Shown here one piece after another: positions 16,770-25,466 of a stretch of 64,000 bases of DNA (position 1 is its first letter; each line of letters starts with the position of its first letter). Under the pieces are notes generated by a model. That model was not told the DNA's origin. It saw only the letters and a program-made list of their open reading frames with translations, and ran no database searches. The stretch is taken from positions 2,468,001-2,532,000 of the forward strand of contig NZ_CP090003.1 of assembly GCF_021390195.1 (NCBI RefSeq), written 5' to 3'. The DNA is from Flagellimonas sp. CMM7. GTDB taxonomy: Bacteria; Bacteroidota; Bacteroidia; Flavobacteriales; Flavobacteriaceae. The position numbers and the translations under genes were made by a program.

Positions 16770-18929
16770 ATGAGGAAATCAGTTCTCCTATCCCTGTTCG
16801 TTTTCGGATTTTTAACCTTCTCCATAGCCCAAAAGAAAAAAATAACCCTAGAAGAAATCTGGGGAGGTGAATTTAGAACCGAGTACATGGATGTGCTTAG
16901 ATCCATGAAAAACGGGAAACAGTATACCATTCTAAATTTTAATCGTTCTCCTAGGACCAGTAGCTTGGATAAATATGATTATGAAACTTTAGAAAAAATA
17001 GAAACCATAGCCGCATCATCAGATGAGGTGCCTTTCTTTAGCTCTTATACATTTAGCGATGATGAATCCAAGATTGTCCTAGCAACGGAGATTGAACCCA
17101 TTTTTAGACATTCACGGTTGGGAATTTATTATGTGTATGATGTCGCCACCAAAAATATTACAAAGGTTTCTGATGCTAAGATTCAGGAACCTTTGTTGTC
17201 TCCGGACGGTTCTAGTGTTGCTTATGTTTTGGACAATAATATTTTTGTTTTTGATATTGCTTCCAGGGCAACCAAACAAATTACCACAGATGGTAAGAAA
17301 GGAAGTATAATCAATGGAGTAACGGATTGGGTGTATGAAGAAGAATTTGCTTTTGTTCGTGCGTTTGAGTGGAACAGTAATGGCACCAAGATAGCCTTCC
17401 TTCGTTTTGATGAAACCAACGTGCCTCTTTATGCAATGGATGTATATGGGCAGAATCTGTATCCATTCCAACAGGAGTTTAAATACCCAAAAGCAGGTGA
17501 GGAAAATGCAAAAGTATCCTTGCATATGTATGATGTTACTGCGGCCAAGACATCAAAAGTGGATTTGGGCAAGGTGGAATACATTCCAAGAATCAAATGG
17601 ATGAACGATCCTAACTATTTGAGTGTTCAAACCATAAACCGCCATCAAAATCATTTAAAATTGCATGCGGTCGACGCAGCGGACAATTCCGTTTCGGTAT
17701 TGCTCGAAGAAAAAGATGATGCCTATGTGGACATTACCGACAATCTTACCTTCTTGGCTGATGATAGTTTCATATGGACAAGTGAAATGGATGGTTATAA
17801 TCATATTTATCTATACGGTAAGGATGGCAACTTGAAAAACCAAATTACCAAAGGAGAATGGGAAGTGACCAATTATTATGGTTATGATAAAAAGGCCAAT
17901 AAAATCTACTATCAGTCTGTAGAGAATGGTTCTATAAATAGGGATGTGTACAGCATCAGCAGCACTGGGAAAAATAAAAAGCGCCTGACTTTAAGAGAAG
18001 GAACCAATGCAGCAGATTTTAGTGCAGACTACACGTATTTTATCAATACATTTTCAAGTGCCATAATGCCCTATGAGTTTACATTGCATAAAGCATCCAA
18101 CGGGAAAAAACTAAAGGACATCAAAAACAACTCGGTTCTGGATAACAAATTGGAGGGTTACGAATTATCTCCCAAGGAATTCTCCACCATAAACATTAAC
18201 GGGAATGATTTAAACATGTATATGGTTAAACCTGCTGATTTTGATGAAAGCAAAGAATATCCTCTACTAATGTTCCAATATAGTGGCCCAGGATCTCAGC
18301 AAGTTGCCAACCGTTGGTTTGGAAGCAATGACTATTGGCACCAGATGTTAGCATCTGAAGGATATATTGTTGCCTGTGTGGATGGACGAGGAACGGGACT
18401 AAAAGGACGTGATTTTACAAAAGTTACTTATATGAATTTGGTGAAACATGAAACGGAAGATCAAATAGCTGCCGCTAAAAAGCTAAGTGAACTTCCTTAC
18501 ATAGATGAAAACAGAACCGGAATTTGGGGCTGGAGTTACGGAGGCCATATGAGTACAAACTGTCTGTTAAAGGGCAATGATACATTTGAAATGGCCATAG
18601 CGGTGGCTCCAGTGACTTCTTGGCGTTTTTATGATACAATCTATACAGAACGTTTTATGCGCACACCAGCAGAAAACCCGGGAGGATATGACGATAATTC
18701 ACCTTTCAATTACCCTGAGCTTTTAAAAGGAAAGTATTTATTGGTTCATGGATCTGGAGATGACAATGTGCATGTACAAAACTCCATGCGTATGATTGAA
18801 GCGCTAGTGCAAGCCAACAAGGATTTTGAATGGGCCATTTATCCAGATAAAAACCATGGTATTTATGGCGGAAACACAAGACTTCATTTGTTTTCCAAAA
18901 TGACCAAGTTCGTCAAAGAAAATTTGTAA
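16770..18929 (+). CDS. Dipeptidyl-peptidase IV-like S9 family serine peptidase
   Basis: The 719-residue exported enzyme should remove N-terminal dipeptides (X-Pro or X-Ala) from peptides. A signal peptide covers residues 1-20, an eight-bladed propeller spans about 40-480, and the alpha/beta-hydrolase domain carries Ser589 in GWSYGG, Asp664 in GSGDDNVH and His696 in NHGIYGG. The Asp-His spacing equals that of human DPP4. A peptide transporter follows after 18 bases, a sensible pair for peptide scavenging: extracytoplasmic cleavage, then uptake of di- and tripeptides. Confidence 0.92.
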   Translation: MRKSVLLSLFVFGFLTFSIAQKKKITLEEIWGGEFRTEYMDVLRSMKNGKQYTILNFNRSPRTSSLDKYDYETLEKIETIAASSDEVPFFSSYTFSDDESKIVLATEIEPIFRHSRLGIYYVYDVATKNITKVSDAKIQEPLLSPDGSSVAYVLDNNIFVFDIASRATKQITTDGKKGSIINGVTDWVYEEEFAFVRAFEWNSNGTKIAFLRFDETNVPLYAMDVYGQNLYPFQQEFKYPKAGEENAKVSLHMYDVTAAKTSKVDLGKVEYIPRIKWMNDPNYLSVQTINRHQNHLKLHAVDAADNSVSVLLEEKDDAYVDITDNLTFLADDSFIWTSEMDGYNHIYLYGKDGNLKNQITKGEWEVTNYYGYDKKANKIYYQSVENGSINRDVYSISSTGKNKKRLTLREGTNAADFSADYTYFINTFSSAIMPYEFTLHKASNGKKLKDIKNNSVLDNKLEGYELSPKEFSTININGNDLNMYMVKPADFDESKEYPLLMFQYSGPGSQQVANRWFGSNDYWHQMLASEGYIVACVDGRGTGLKGRDFTKVTYMNLVKHETEDQIAAAKKLSELPYIDENRTGIWGWSYGGHMSTNCLLKGNDTFEMAIAVAPVTSWRFYDTIYTERFMRTPAENPGGYDDNSPFNYPELLKGKYLLVHGSGDDNVHVQNSMRMIEALVQANKDFEWAIYPDKNHGIYGGNTRLHLFSKMTKFVKENL

Positions 18930-18947
18930 CCAAACTCAATAATATAT

Positions 18948-20480
18948 ATGTCAGATATTGTAAAGCCAGCCAGTGAAAAGCAACTTTTTGGGCATCCCCA
19001 AGGTCTTTTCTATCTATTCTTTGCTGAATTGTGGGAACGTTTTAGTTTTTATGGAATGCGAGCCCTGCTCACATTGTACATGGTCAATGTTATATTTGAG
19101 GCCTTGTCCAATAGAGATTACGCAGCTGCAGCAATCTATGCTTCTTACGGGTCATTGGTTTATGCCTCCACTGTAATAGGTGGAAAGATTTCAGATTCTA
19201 TTATGGGAATGCGTTCCTCGATTTTCTTGGGAGGTATTTTAATGGCTCTTGGACATTTTGTCCTGGCAATAGAAAACAATACAGCTTTCTTTTTGGCCTT
19301 GGCATTTATCATTGTAGGGAACGGATTCTTCAAACCGAATATCTCAACTTTTGTAGGCACACTTTATAAAGATGGTGATCCAAGAAAAGATTCCGGGTTT
19401 ACTATTTTTTATATGGGAATCAACATAGGTGGATTTATTTCTCCATTACTATGTGGATGGTTGGGAGAAACATATGGATGGCACTACGGTTTTGGTTTGG
19501 CAGGGATAGGAATGCTTGCCGGATTGCTTTTCTTTTGGAGCGGTATAAAAAAGAATGTTTTTGGAGATGGAGGCAAACCGCCGAGTGTAGAAGTTTATGA
19601 GAAAAAAGTTATGGGAATCCCCCAAAAACATTTAATCCCTATTATTGCATTTTTATCAGCTCCTCTTATAGCATTCTTGTTGTATTCGTATAAATCTTTA
19701 GGTGCAGAAGGCAGTTTTCTAGAAGACCAGAACATAGTCAACGTATTATTTAAATTGATTGCAGTTGCTATTTTGATATATATGGGAATGGTTATGATCA
19801 AGAGTACTGTAGATGAGCGGAAAAAGCTCTTCATGGCCTTACTGATTACATTTTTTATGACCATATTTTGGGGCTTTCATGAACTGCATGGTAGTGTAAT
19901 CACGTTATTTGCGGCTAGAAACGTGAATTTATCACTTATCAATGCGAGCCAGACCAATGCACTTAACTCCATGTTCATCTTTATATTGGCAATACCCATT
20001 TCTTTGGTTTGGACATATTTGGCAAAAAAGAAATTAAATCCAAGAACACCATATAAATTTGGAATGGGCTTGGTTTTGGCAGGTTTAAGTTTCTATGTAG
20101 TATCATTAAGTGGTGGAGCAGCGGACGAAAATGGAATGGTGCCTTTTTCATACCTACTTTGGTTGTATTTTATCTTATCGGTGGGTGAACTTTTCATGTC
20201 ACCCGTAGGACTTTCCAAAATCACCGATTTATCTCCTAAGCGCATTGTTGCTTTTATGATGGGAGTTTGGTTCTTGTCATCGGCCTTTGCATTTCAAGTG
20301 GTTGGATTTATTTCCAAACAGTTGGCTATTGAAAGCTCAGACAGTAATGTAGGTGGCTTGGATACGCTCAATGTGTATTTAGATGGTTTCCGTTTAATCG
20401 CTATCTATGCTTTAGTGGCAGGAGTAGTTGTATTGATATTTGGACCGCTAATGAAACGATTGATGGGCAATGTTCATTGA
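18948..20480 (+). CDS. POT-family proton-dependent di/tripeptide transporter
   Basis: The 510-residue protein has 12-14 hydrophobic helices and the POT signatures: ELWERF (ExxERF) at residues 27-32 for proton coupling and FYMGINIGGFISPL, the PTR2 motif, near residue 150. It should import di- and tripeptides at the inner membrane, matching the peptidase encoded just upstream. Its 3' end overlaps the converging comEC gene by seven bases. Confidence 0.9.
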   Translation: MSDIVKPASEKQLFGHPQGLFYLFFAELWERFSFYGMRALLTLYMVNVIFEALSNRDYAAAAIYASYGSLVYASTVIGGKISDSIMGMRSSIFLGGILMALGHFVLAIENNTAFFLALAFIIVGNGFFKPNISTFVGTLYKDGDPRKDSGFTIFYMGINIGGFISPLLCGWLGETYGWHYGFGLAGIGMLAGLLFFWSGIKKNVFGDGGKPPSVEVYEKKVMGIPQKHLIPIIAFLSAPLIAFLLYSYKSLGAEGSFLEDQNIVNVLFKLIAVAILIYMGMVMIKSTVDERKKLFMALLITFFMTIFWGFHELHGSVITLFAARNVNLSLINASQTNALNSMFIFILAIPISLVWTYLAKKKLNPRTPYKFGMGLVLAGLSFYVVSLSGGAADENGMVPFSYLLWLYFILSVGELFMSPVGLSKITDLSPKRIVAFMMGVWFLSSAFAFQVVGFISKQLAIESSDSNVGGLDTLNVYLDGFRLIAIYALVAGVVVLIFGPLMKRLMGNVH

Positions 20481-22501
20481 TCTAAGTTAAGCCTAAAAGA
20501 ATAGTATCCCTTTTCGCCAGTGCTGTGAAAAGGGATTTCTTTTTTTAAACAGGTTTGTTTCCAACGTGAGACATGGCTTCTGTAGTTACTGCCATCTGCG
20601 ATAACCATTTTAGGATTGGTGGCATCTATCACTCTTTCCAGATTAACCTTTGGAGATTGGGTGAGCAGTATATAATCCTGATCTTTTACCAGCGAATATA
20701 TTCCTAGACTATCCATAACATATAGATTTTTTCCACTAATGTTGAAGTTGTTTTTTAGTGTTTGATATGAAGCGGACTGAATCCGCTCGGATGTTTTGTA
20801 ATCATTTGCCAAAGAACCAATAGTACTGCTGTCTGATGCATAAAATTTTAAAGAAGTTCCTTTTTGATGCAACAACAATGTATTCTTGGATTTGTGTAAC
20901 AATACCAGAGTCTCCTTTTTCTGCACCTGAATTTGATTCCAGATACTCCATCCCTGTAATGTTATAATTCCTATTAGAAGTACAATAGTATTTTTTAGTT
21001 TTGGTTTGGAAAGAAACATAACTAGTGTGAGGATAACTAGGTAACCTAAAATCATTTGAACAGTATCAAAAGGAATGTCCTTGATGATAAAGCCTTCTTG
21101 TTTGGCTACCCAATCAATAGTGCCATTCATAGTTTTAATAACCACATTATAAATGTCAGTCATGAAATTGGGGAGACTATTGAAAATGGATAAGAGAATA
21201 ACTAAGATTCCCATTCCCAGAATCAACCCTAAAAATGGTATTATCAGAAGGTTTGATATAAAAAATAACGCTGGAAATTGATGAAAATAAAAAAGACTGA
21301 TGGGTAAAACCCCTAGTTGGGCAGCAATACTTACCGCTACTAATTGCCAAACTTTACGGATAATCATGTTTTCGGGAAACCAAAAGCGTTGAAGTTTAGG
21401 GTATATCCAGACAATGGCAAAAACTGCTGCATAACTCATTTGAAACCCTACCTGAAACAAAAACAGGGGTTTTATCAGCAAAATAAAGAACATGGATAGT
21501 GCAATAATGTTGAAAGAGTTTGTCGGTCTATTCAAATGCATGGCATATGCCAGAAAAGAGAACATGGTTACGGCTCTTACAACAGAAGGGGAAAGGCCTG
21601 CTATAAATGCATATGTCCAAAGAAGAAGGACAATTAATATCAATTTCAGGGTCTTGCCATTTGGAAGTCGCTCTAAAGGAGACAGCAGAAACTGAAATAG
21701 CAATAATAGAATACCAATATGAAGTCCGGAAACGGCTAAAATATGAACAGCTCCAGCGTTTTTATAATTGTTATACGTGCTTTCAGAGATATCATCTCGT
21801 TTGCCCAATAGCAATGCCTGAATTACCGCAAGTTCATCTTTTCCAAAGGCTTCATTTTTTAATTTTGAAACAATATGTTCCCTAAATTTTGAAGCCAAAC
21901 CAAAAATGGTTTTCTTGGGATTCTCTTTTAATTGAATATCATCGTAACCTGTTCGGATTTGATGATAGACCCCTTGCTTTTTCAGGTAGTCTTTGTAGTT
22001 AAATTGATGCGGGTTCAATGGAGATTTAATAGCTTCTGCACTAGAAAACACAATAAATTCATCATCAACCTTTAATTTGCTCATTGTGGAATCGGTTGGG
22101 AAATTTACAACTAGCTTTCCAGTACTTTTTTCATTTTCCAAAGTAATGACCTTGGCAACATAGCGCTGTGTATAATGATTTGGTTTAAGAACTTCCAAAA
22201 TTTTAAGCCCCCATTGCTTGACTCCATTTATTTCTTTGTTGGAATAGTGATGGGGAAGTTTTCGAGATTCGGAAATATTAACAATAAAAACACCAAGCAA
22301 TAGGGTAACGAGGATTGTGGTCAATTCAAAAAAAGGAGGTCCATTACGAGATTGTTTCCTGTTGAACCAAAATAAACACGGGAATAACCCTAGAAGGGTA
22401 AAAAAAGAGGCTTGTGGATTTATTTCAAAATAGAACCCAATGATAATGCCTATTACAAGGTATAACGTTAATTTAATAGATACAAAATTGAAAAAGTGCA
22501 T
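20474..22501 (-). CDS. comEC: ComEC/Rec2-family membrane protein
   Basis: The start is taken at ATG 22501, overlapping the preceding NlpC/P60 stop (TAATG), which gives 675 residues. The protein begins with a DUF4131-type hydrophobic region, then the competence domain with the diagnostic HILAVSGLHIGILL stretch, and many membrane helices to about residue 500. The C-terminal 150 residues are soluble but do not show the HxHxDH metal motif of ComEC proteins that keep a metallo-beta-lactamase domain. The family moves single-stranded DNA through the inner membrane during natural transformation; whether this strain is competent cannot be told. Confidence 0.85.
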   Translation of the reverse strand: MHFFNFVSIKLTLYLVIGIIIGFYFEINPQASFFTLLGLFPCLFWFNRKQSRNGPPFFELTTILVTLLLGVFIVNISESRKLPHHYSNKEINGVKQWGLKILEVLKPNHYTQRYVAKVITLENEKSTGKLVVNFPTDSTMSKLKVDDEFIVFSSAEAIKSPLNPHQFNYKDYLKKQGVYHQIRTGYDDIQLKENPKKTIFGLASKFREHIVSKLKNEAFGKDELAVIQALLLGKRDDISESTYNNYKNAGAVHILAVSGLHIGILLLLFQFLLSPLERLPNGKTLKLILIVLLLWTYAFIAGLSPSVVRAVTMFSFLAYAMHLNRPTNSFNIIALSMFFILLIKPLFLFQVGFQMSYAAVFAIVWIYPKLQRFWFPENMIIRKVWQLVAVSIAAQLGVLPISLFYFHQFPALFFISNLLIIPFLGLILGMGILVILLSIFNSLPNFMTDIYNVVIKTMNGTIDWVAKQEGFIIKDIPFDTVQMILGYLVILTLVMFLSKPKLKNTIVLLIGIITLQGWSIWNQIQVQKKETLVLLHKSKNTLLLHQKGTSLKFYASDSSTIGSLANDYKTSERIQSASYQTLKNNFNISGKNLYVMDSLGIYSLVKDQDYILLTQSPKVNLERVIDATNPKMVIADGSNYRSHVSRWKQTCLKKEIPFHSTGEKGYYSFRLNLDQ

Positions 22502-23046
22502 TACAGAATTCGCATCGCCTTTACAAAAGCATAATTCCAATACCCCTCTCTAAGGGATGATACAATAACTCCTCTTGAGGTGGAGGAGTGGATAAATTTT
22601 ATGTCATCTCCCCTAACATCAACAACCAAACCTACATGGTTTACGCGCTTTCCGCTTTTACTGGTTTTAAAAAAAAGAAGATCTCCTTTTTGTACCTGGC
22701 CAACTTTTATGCGTTTGCCCTCTTCCGCCATTTGGTAGGAGACCCTTGGGAAGGTAATATCGTTTTCTTTTAACGAAACATATAAAAGCCCAGAACAATC
22801 CATTCCTTTTCTTGTAGTGCCGCCAAATTTATAGCGAGTACCGGAAAAGGTCATGGCTGTTGCAATTACGTCTTCAACCTTTGAATTTTTCTTTTTCTCT
22901 TTTTTTGGTTTTTCCAGTGTCGGGGTTTCCTCAGAAGACCCTTCAACAGAAACAGTTATTGGAGTACGATAGGTTCTTTTTTTCTTGGCTGACCCACAAC
23001 CAAAAAGGATTAAAAAGGAAAGAAAATAGAGGGCTCTTTTTAACAT
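22501..23046 (-). CDS. NlpC/P60 (C40) peptidoglycan endopeptidase lipoprotein
   Basis: The 181-residue lipoprotein (LILFGC, Cys17) has a Lys-rich linker and then a C40 peptidase domain with catalytic Cys84 in MDCSGL, His137 in VNHVGLVVD and a third polar residue near His153. It should cleave peptide stems in peptidoglycan. It lies between lpxB and comEC in what looks like one operon. A hairpin abuts its start codon. Confidence 0.88.
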   Translation of the reverse strand: MLKRALYFLSFLILFGCGSAKKKRTYRTPITVSVEGSSEETPTLEKPKKEKKKNSKVEDVIATAMTFSGTRYKFGGTTRKGMDCSGLLYVSLKENDITFPRVSYQMAEEGKRIKVGQVQKGDLLFFKTSKSGKRVNHVGLVVDVRGDDIKFIHSSTSRGVIVSSLREGYWNYAFVKAMRIL

Positions 23047-23070
23047 CCAAGAATAGCTTTTCTTCTTGGA
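23046..23070 (-). promoter_or_regulatory. Hairpin directly before the NlpC/P60 start codon
   Basis: An 8-bp perfect inverted repeat (TCCAAGAA / TTCTTGGA, 9-base loop) overlaps the first base of the ATG. There is no T-run on the minus strand, so it is more likely to affect translation start than to terminate. Function is speculative. Confidence 0.25.
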
Positions 23071-23078
23071 GGCTAAAT

Positions 23079-24194
23079 CTAAGCATTTTCAATGATTAAT
23101 TTGGCTGCCAATTGACTTGCGCCTTTTCCACCCAATTTTGCTTTAAGCAATTTATAGTCTGCCAAAATACGATTTCTGTCATCACCTTCTATAATTTTTG
23201 AAAGCTCCTCTTTGATGTTTCCAGAAGTTAAATCACTTTGAATCAATTCTTTGACTACTTCTTTGTCCATAATTAAATTGACCAGTGAAATGTAATCTAA
23301 AGTGATGATACGCTTCGCGATTTGATAAGAAATCCAATTACCTTTATAGCACACCACTTGAGGGATGCCAAAAAGGGCAGTTTCTAAAGTTGCTGTTCCA
23401 CTAGTAACCAAAGCGGCATGGGAATGTCTTAACAATGAATAAGTTTGATTGGATACATACCCAACATTGTTTTCTTTTACAAAGGAATTATAAAAGTCAT
23501 CGGGTAAACTTGGCGCTCCTGCAATAACAAATTGATAGTTTGGAAAATCACCTCTTACAGAGAGCATGATATTCAACATTTTTTGTACTTCCTGTTTTCT
23601 GCTGCCCGGCAAAAGCGCAATGATAGGTTTTTGTGGATCTAGACTATATTCTTTTCTAAACGAAGCTTCTTCAACAATTTTCGTGTTTTCTATGGCATCG
23701 ATCAGAGGATGGCCAACAAAGTTTACGGGATAATTATGTTTCTTTTCGTAAAAGTCCTTTTCAAAAGGGAGAATTACGTACATATTGTCAATATCTCGTT
23801 TTATCTTTTCAATCCTACCTTCACGAGAAGCCCATATTTGCGGAGAAATATAATAATTGGTCCTAAATTTATTTTTCTTGGCCCATTTTGCAATGCGCAA
23901 GTTAAAGCCTGAGAAATCGATGAAAATAATAAGGTCAGGATCAAACTTCTGAATATCCTCCTTGCAAAAAGCAATGTTCTTAAAAATAGTAGGGATGTTC
24001 TTTATGACTTCCAAGAAACCCATAAAGGCCATGTTTTTATAATGTTTGGCCAATTCTCCGCCAGCTTGTTGCATTAAGTCTCCGCCCCAACAACGAATGT
24101 CCGCAGCTTCATCTTTTTTCTTGATGGCTTTAATAAGGTTGGAACCGTGTAGGTCCCCGGAGGCTTCACCGGCTATTATGTAGTACTTCATCAA
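23079..24194 (-). CDS. lpxB: Lipid-A-disaccharide synthase
   Basis: This 371-residue GT19 glycosyltransferase joins UDP-diacylglucosamine and lipid X to form the lipid A disaccharide. Recognisable segments are the N-terminal YYIIAGEASGDLHGSNL, IFIDFSGFNLRIAKWAKK, ALLPGSRKQEV and VTSGTATLETALFGIPQVVCYK. Length is normal. It lies in the surE-lpxB operon seen widely in Bacteroidota and joins lptC and lptE elsewhere in this window in the LPS pathway. Confidence 0.95.
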   Translation of the reverse strand: MMKYYIIAGEASGDLHGSNLIKAIKKKDEAADIRCWGGDLMQQAGGELAKHYKNMAFMGFLEVIKNIPTIFKNIAFCKEDIQKFDPDLIIFIDFSGFNLRIAKWAKKNKFRTNYYISPQIWASREGRIEKIKRDIDNMYVILPFEKDFYEKKHNYPVNFVGHPLIDAIENTKIVEEASFRKEYSLDPQKPIIALLPGSRKQEVQKMLNIMLSVRGDFPNYQFVIAGAPSLPDDFYNSFVKENNVGYVSNQTYSLLRHSHAALVTSGTATLETALFGIPQVVCYKGNWISYQIAKRIITLDYISLVNLIMDKEVVKELIQSDLTSGNIKEELSKIIEGDDRNRILADYKLLKAKLGGKGASQLAAKLIIENA

Positions 24195-24210
24195 TAAAGT
24201 TCAAACTCGA

Positions 24211-24495
24211 CTAAAAAATTTTATAATATAAAATTACCAAAGCGGTAATTAGAGTTGCAATCATGACTCCTCTGGCTCTATAATCTCTTTTTAAACGTAG
24301 GAACCCAAAGAAGGCTATTAAATTTAAAATGGCTCCTAAGGCTAATAAACTTCCAACATGGCCTTGTTTTACAGCGGCGTTGAAGGTTTCTGCTATGCTC
24401 AAATCTGAAAAAATTAAAATATACAATAGTGTACCAAGGGTATTTGCAATGATTCCCACTACAAAACCAATTATAACTTCCTTTCTATTTTTCAT
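24211..24495 (-). CDS. Small three-helix membrane protein
   Basis: The 94-residue product has three predicted membrane helices (about 7-29, 46-66 and 76-93). It overlaps the surE end by 11 bases and precedes lpxB by 16, so it is translationally embedded in this operon. I do not recognise a family with known function. Confidence 0.7.
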   Translation of the reverse strand: MKNRKEVIIGFVVGIIANTLGTLLYILIFSDLSIAETFNAAVKQGHVGSLLALGAILNLIAFFGFLRLKRDYRARGVMIATLITALVILYYKIF

Positions 24496-25264
24496 TTAAA
24501 CTCCAATTATTTACCTGCGGAATTGTATGGTGGGCGGTAAGGTCAAATTGTGTTGGTACAACAGAAACATAGCCCTGAGCCAACGCCCATTCATCTGTGT
24601 CCTCACCTTTATCCAGTAATTCAAATTCTCCAGTTAACCAATAATAATCTTTTCCTGTAGGACTTATACGCTTATCAAATTTCTCCTTCCAATTGGCTCT
24701 TGCCTGTCTGCAAACTTTTATCCCTTTAGGCTCATCATCCGTTTTGGGAATATTTACATTGAGCACTATACCTTTTGGAATACCATGAAGCAACGCTTCG
24801 GTCACTATAGTTTTTATGGATTTGGAAGCATGGCTAAAATCAGCTTCCCAAGAATAATCACAAAGCGAAAAACCAATTGCAGGAATACCCTCGATACCCG
24901 CTTCAATTGCTGCACTCATGGTTCCTGAGTAAATCACATTTATTGATGCATTGGAGCCATGATTGATTCCGCTAACACAGATGTCAGGTTTTCTATCCAA
25001 TATTTCTTGCAGGCCCAATTTTACACAGTCGGCAGGGGTTCCGCTACAACTGTACTCACTTGGAGCGCCCTCTTCTTGATCTATGATTACTTTTTTTGAA
25101 TATAATGTATTGTCTATAGTTATTGCATGCCCCATACCAGATTGCGGACTGTCAGGAGCCACAACAATGACCTCACCAATTTCCTTCATTATCCGTATTA
25201 ATTCTCTAAGTCCCGGGGCAGTTATCCCATCATCGTTAGTAACTAGGATGAGTGGTTTTTTCAT
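24485..25264 (-). CDS. surE: 5'/3'-nucleotidase SurE
   Basis: This 259-residue metal-dependent phosphatase acts on nucleoside monophosphates. The metal-binding N-terminus VTNDDGITAPG (Asp11, Asp12), Ser42 in PDSPQSGMG and the CVSGINHGSNA loop with its Asn are intact. It appears to be the first gene of a five-gene operon (surE, small membrane protein, lpxB, NlpC/P60, comEC). Confidence 0.95.
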   Translation of the reverse strand: MKKPLILVTNDDGITAPGLRELIRIMKEIGEVIVVAPDSPQSGMGHAITIDNTLYSKKVIIDQEEGAPSEYSCSGTPADCVKLGLQEILDRKPDICVSGINHGSNASINVIYSGTMSAAIEAGIEGIPAIGFSLCDYSWEADFSHASKSIKTIVTEALLHGIPKGIVLNVNIPKTDDEPKGIKVCRQARANWKEKFDKRISPTGKDYYWLTGEFELLDKGEDTDEWALAQGYVSVVPTQFDLTAHHTIPQVNNWSLNEK

Positions 25265-25419
25265 TTTGCATAATTAATGGCATAAAAATACGTTTTTCAT
25301 AAGGATATGATGCTCTGATCGTTTAACAAAAAATTAAAAGCCCTGCACTAAACTGGCACGGTTTTTTCAGTATCTTAGGGAATTCATATCAATTGAAACG
25401 GAGGATGACGTAATGAAGG

Positions 25420-25438
25420 TTTGACAAAAACTGTCAAA
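25420..25438. promoter_or_regulatory. Inverted repeat in front of the tail-specific protease gene
   Basis: TTTGACA and TGTCAAA, separated by five bases, lie 28 bases before the protease start. The placement in the leader suggests an operator or a small RNA hairpin. Nothing else is evident in the 202-base divergent spacer from surE. Confidence 0.35.
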
Positions 25439-25466
25439 TGATTTCGCTCCCAATAAAAACCCATTT

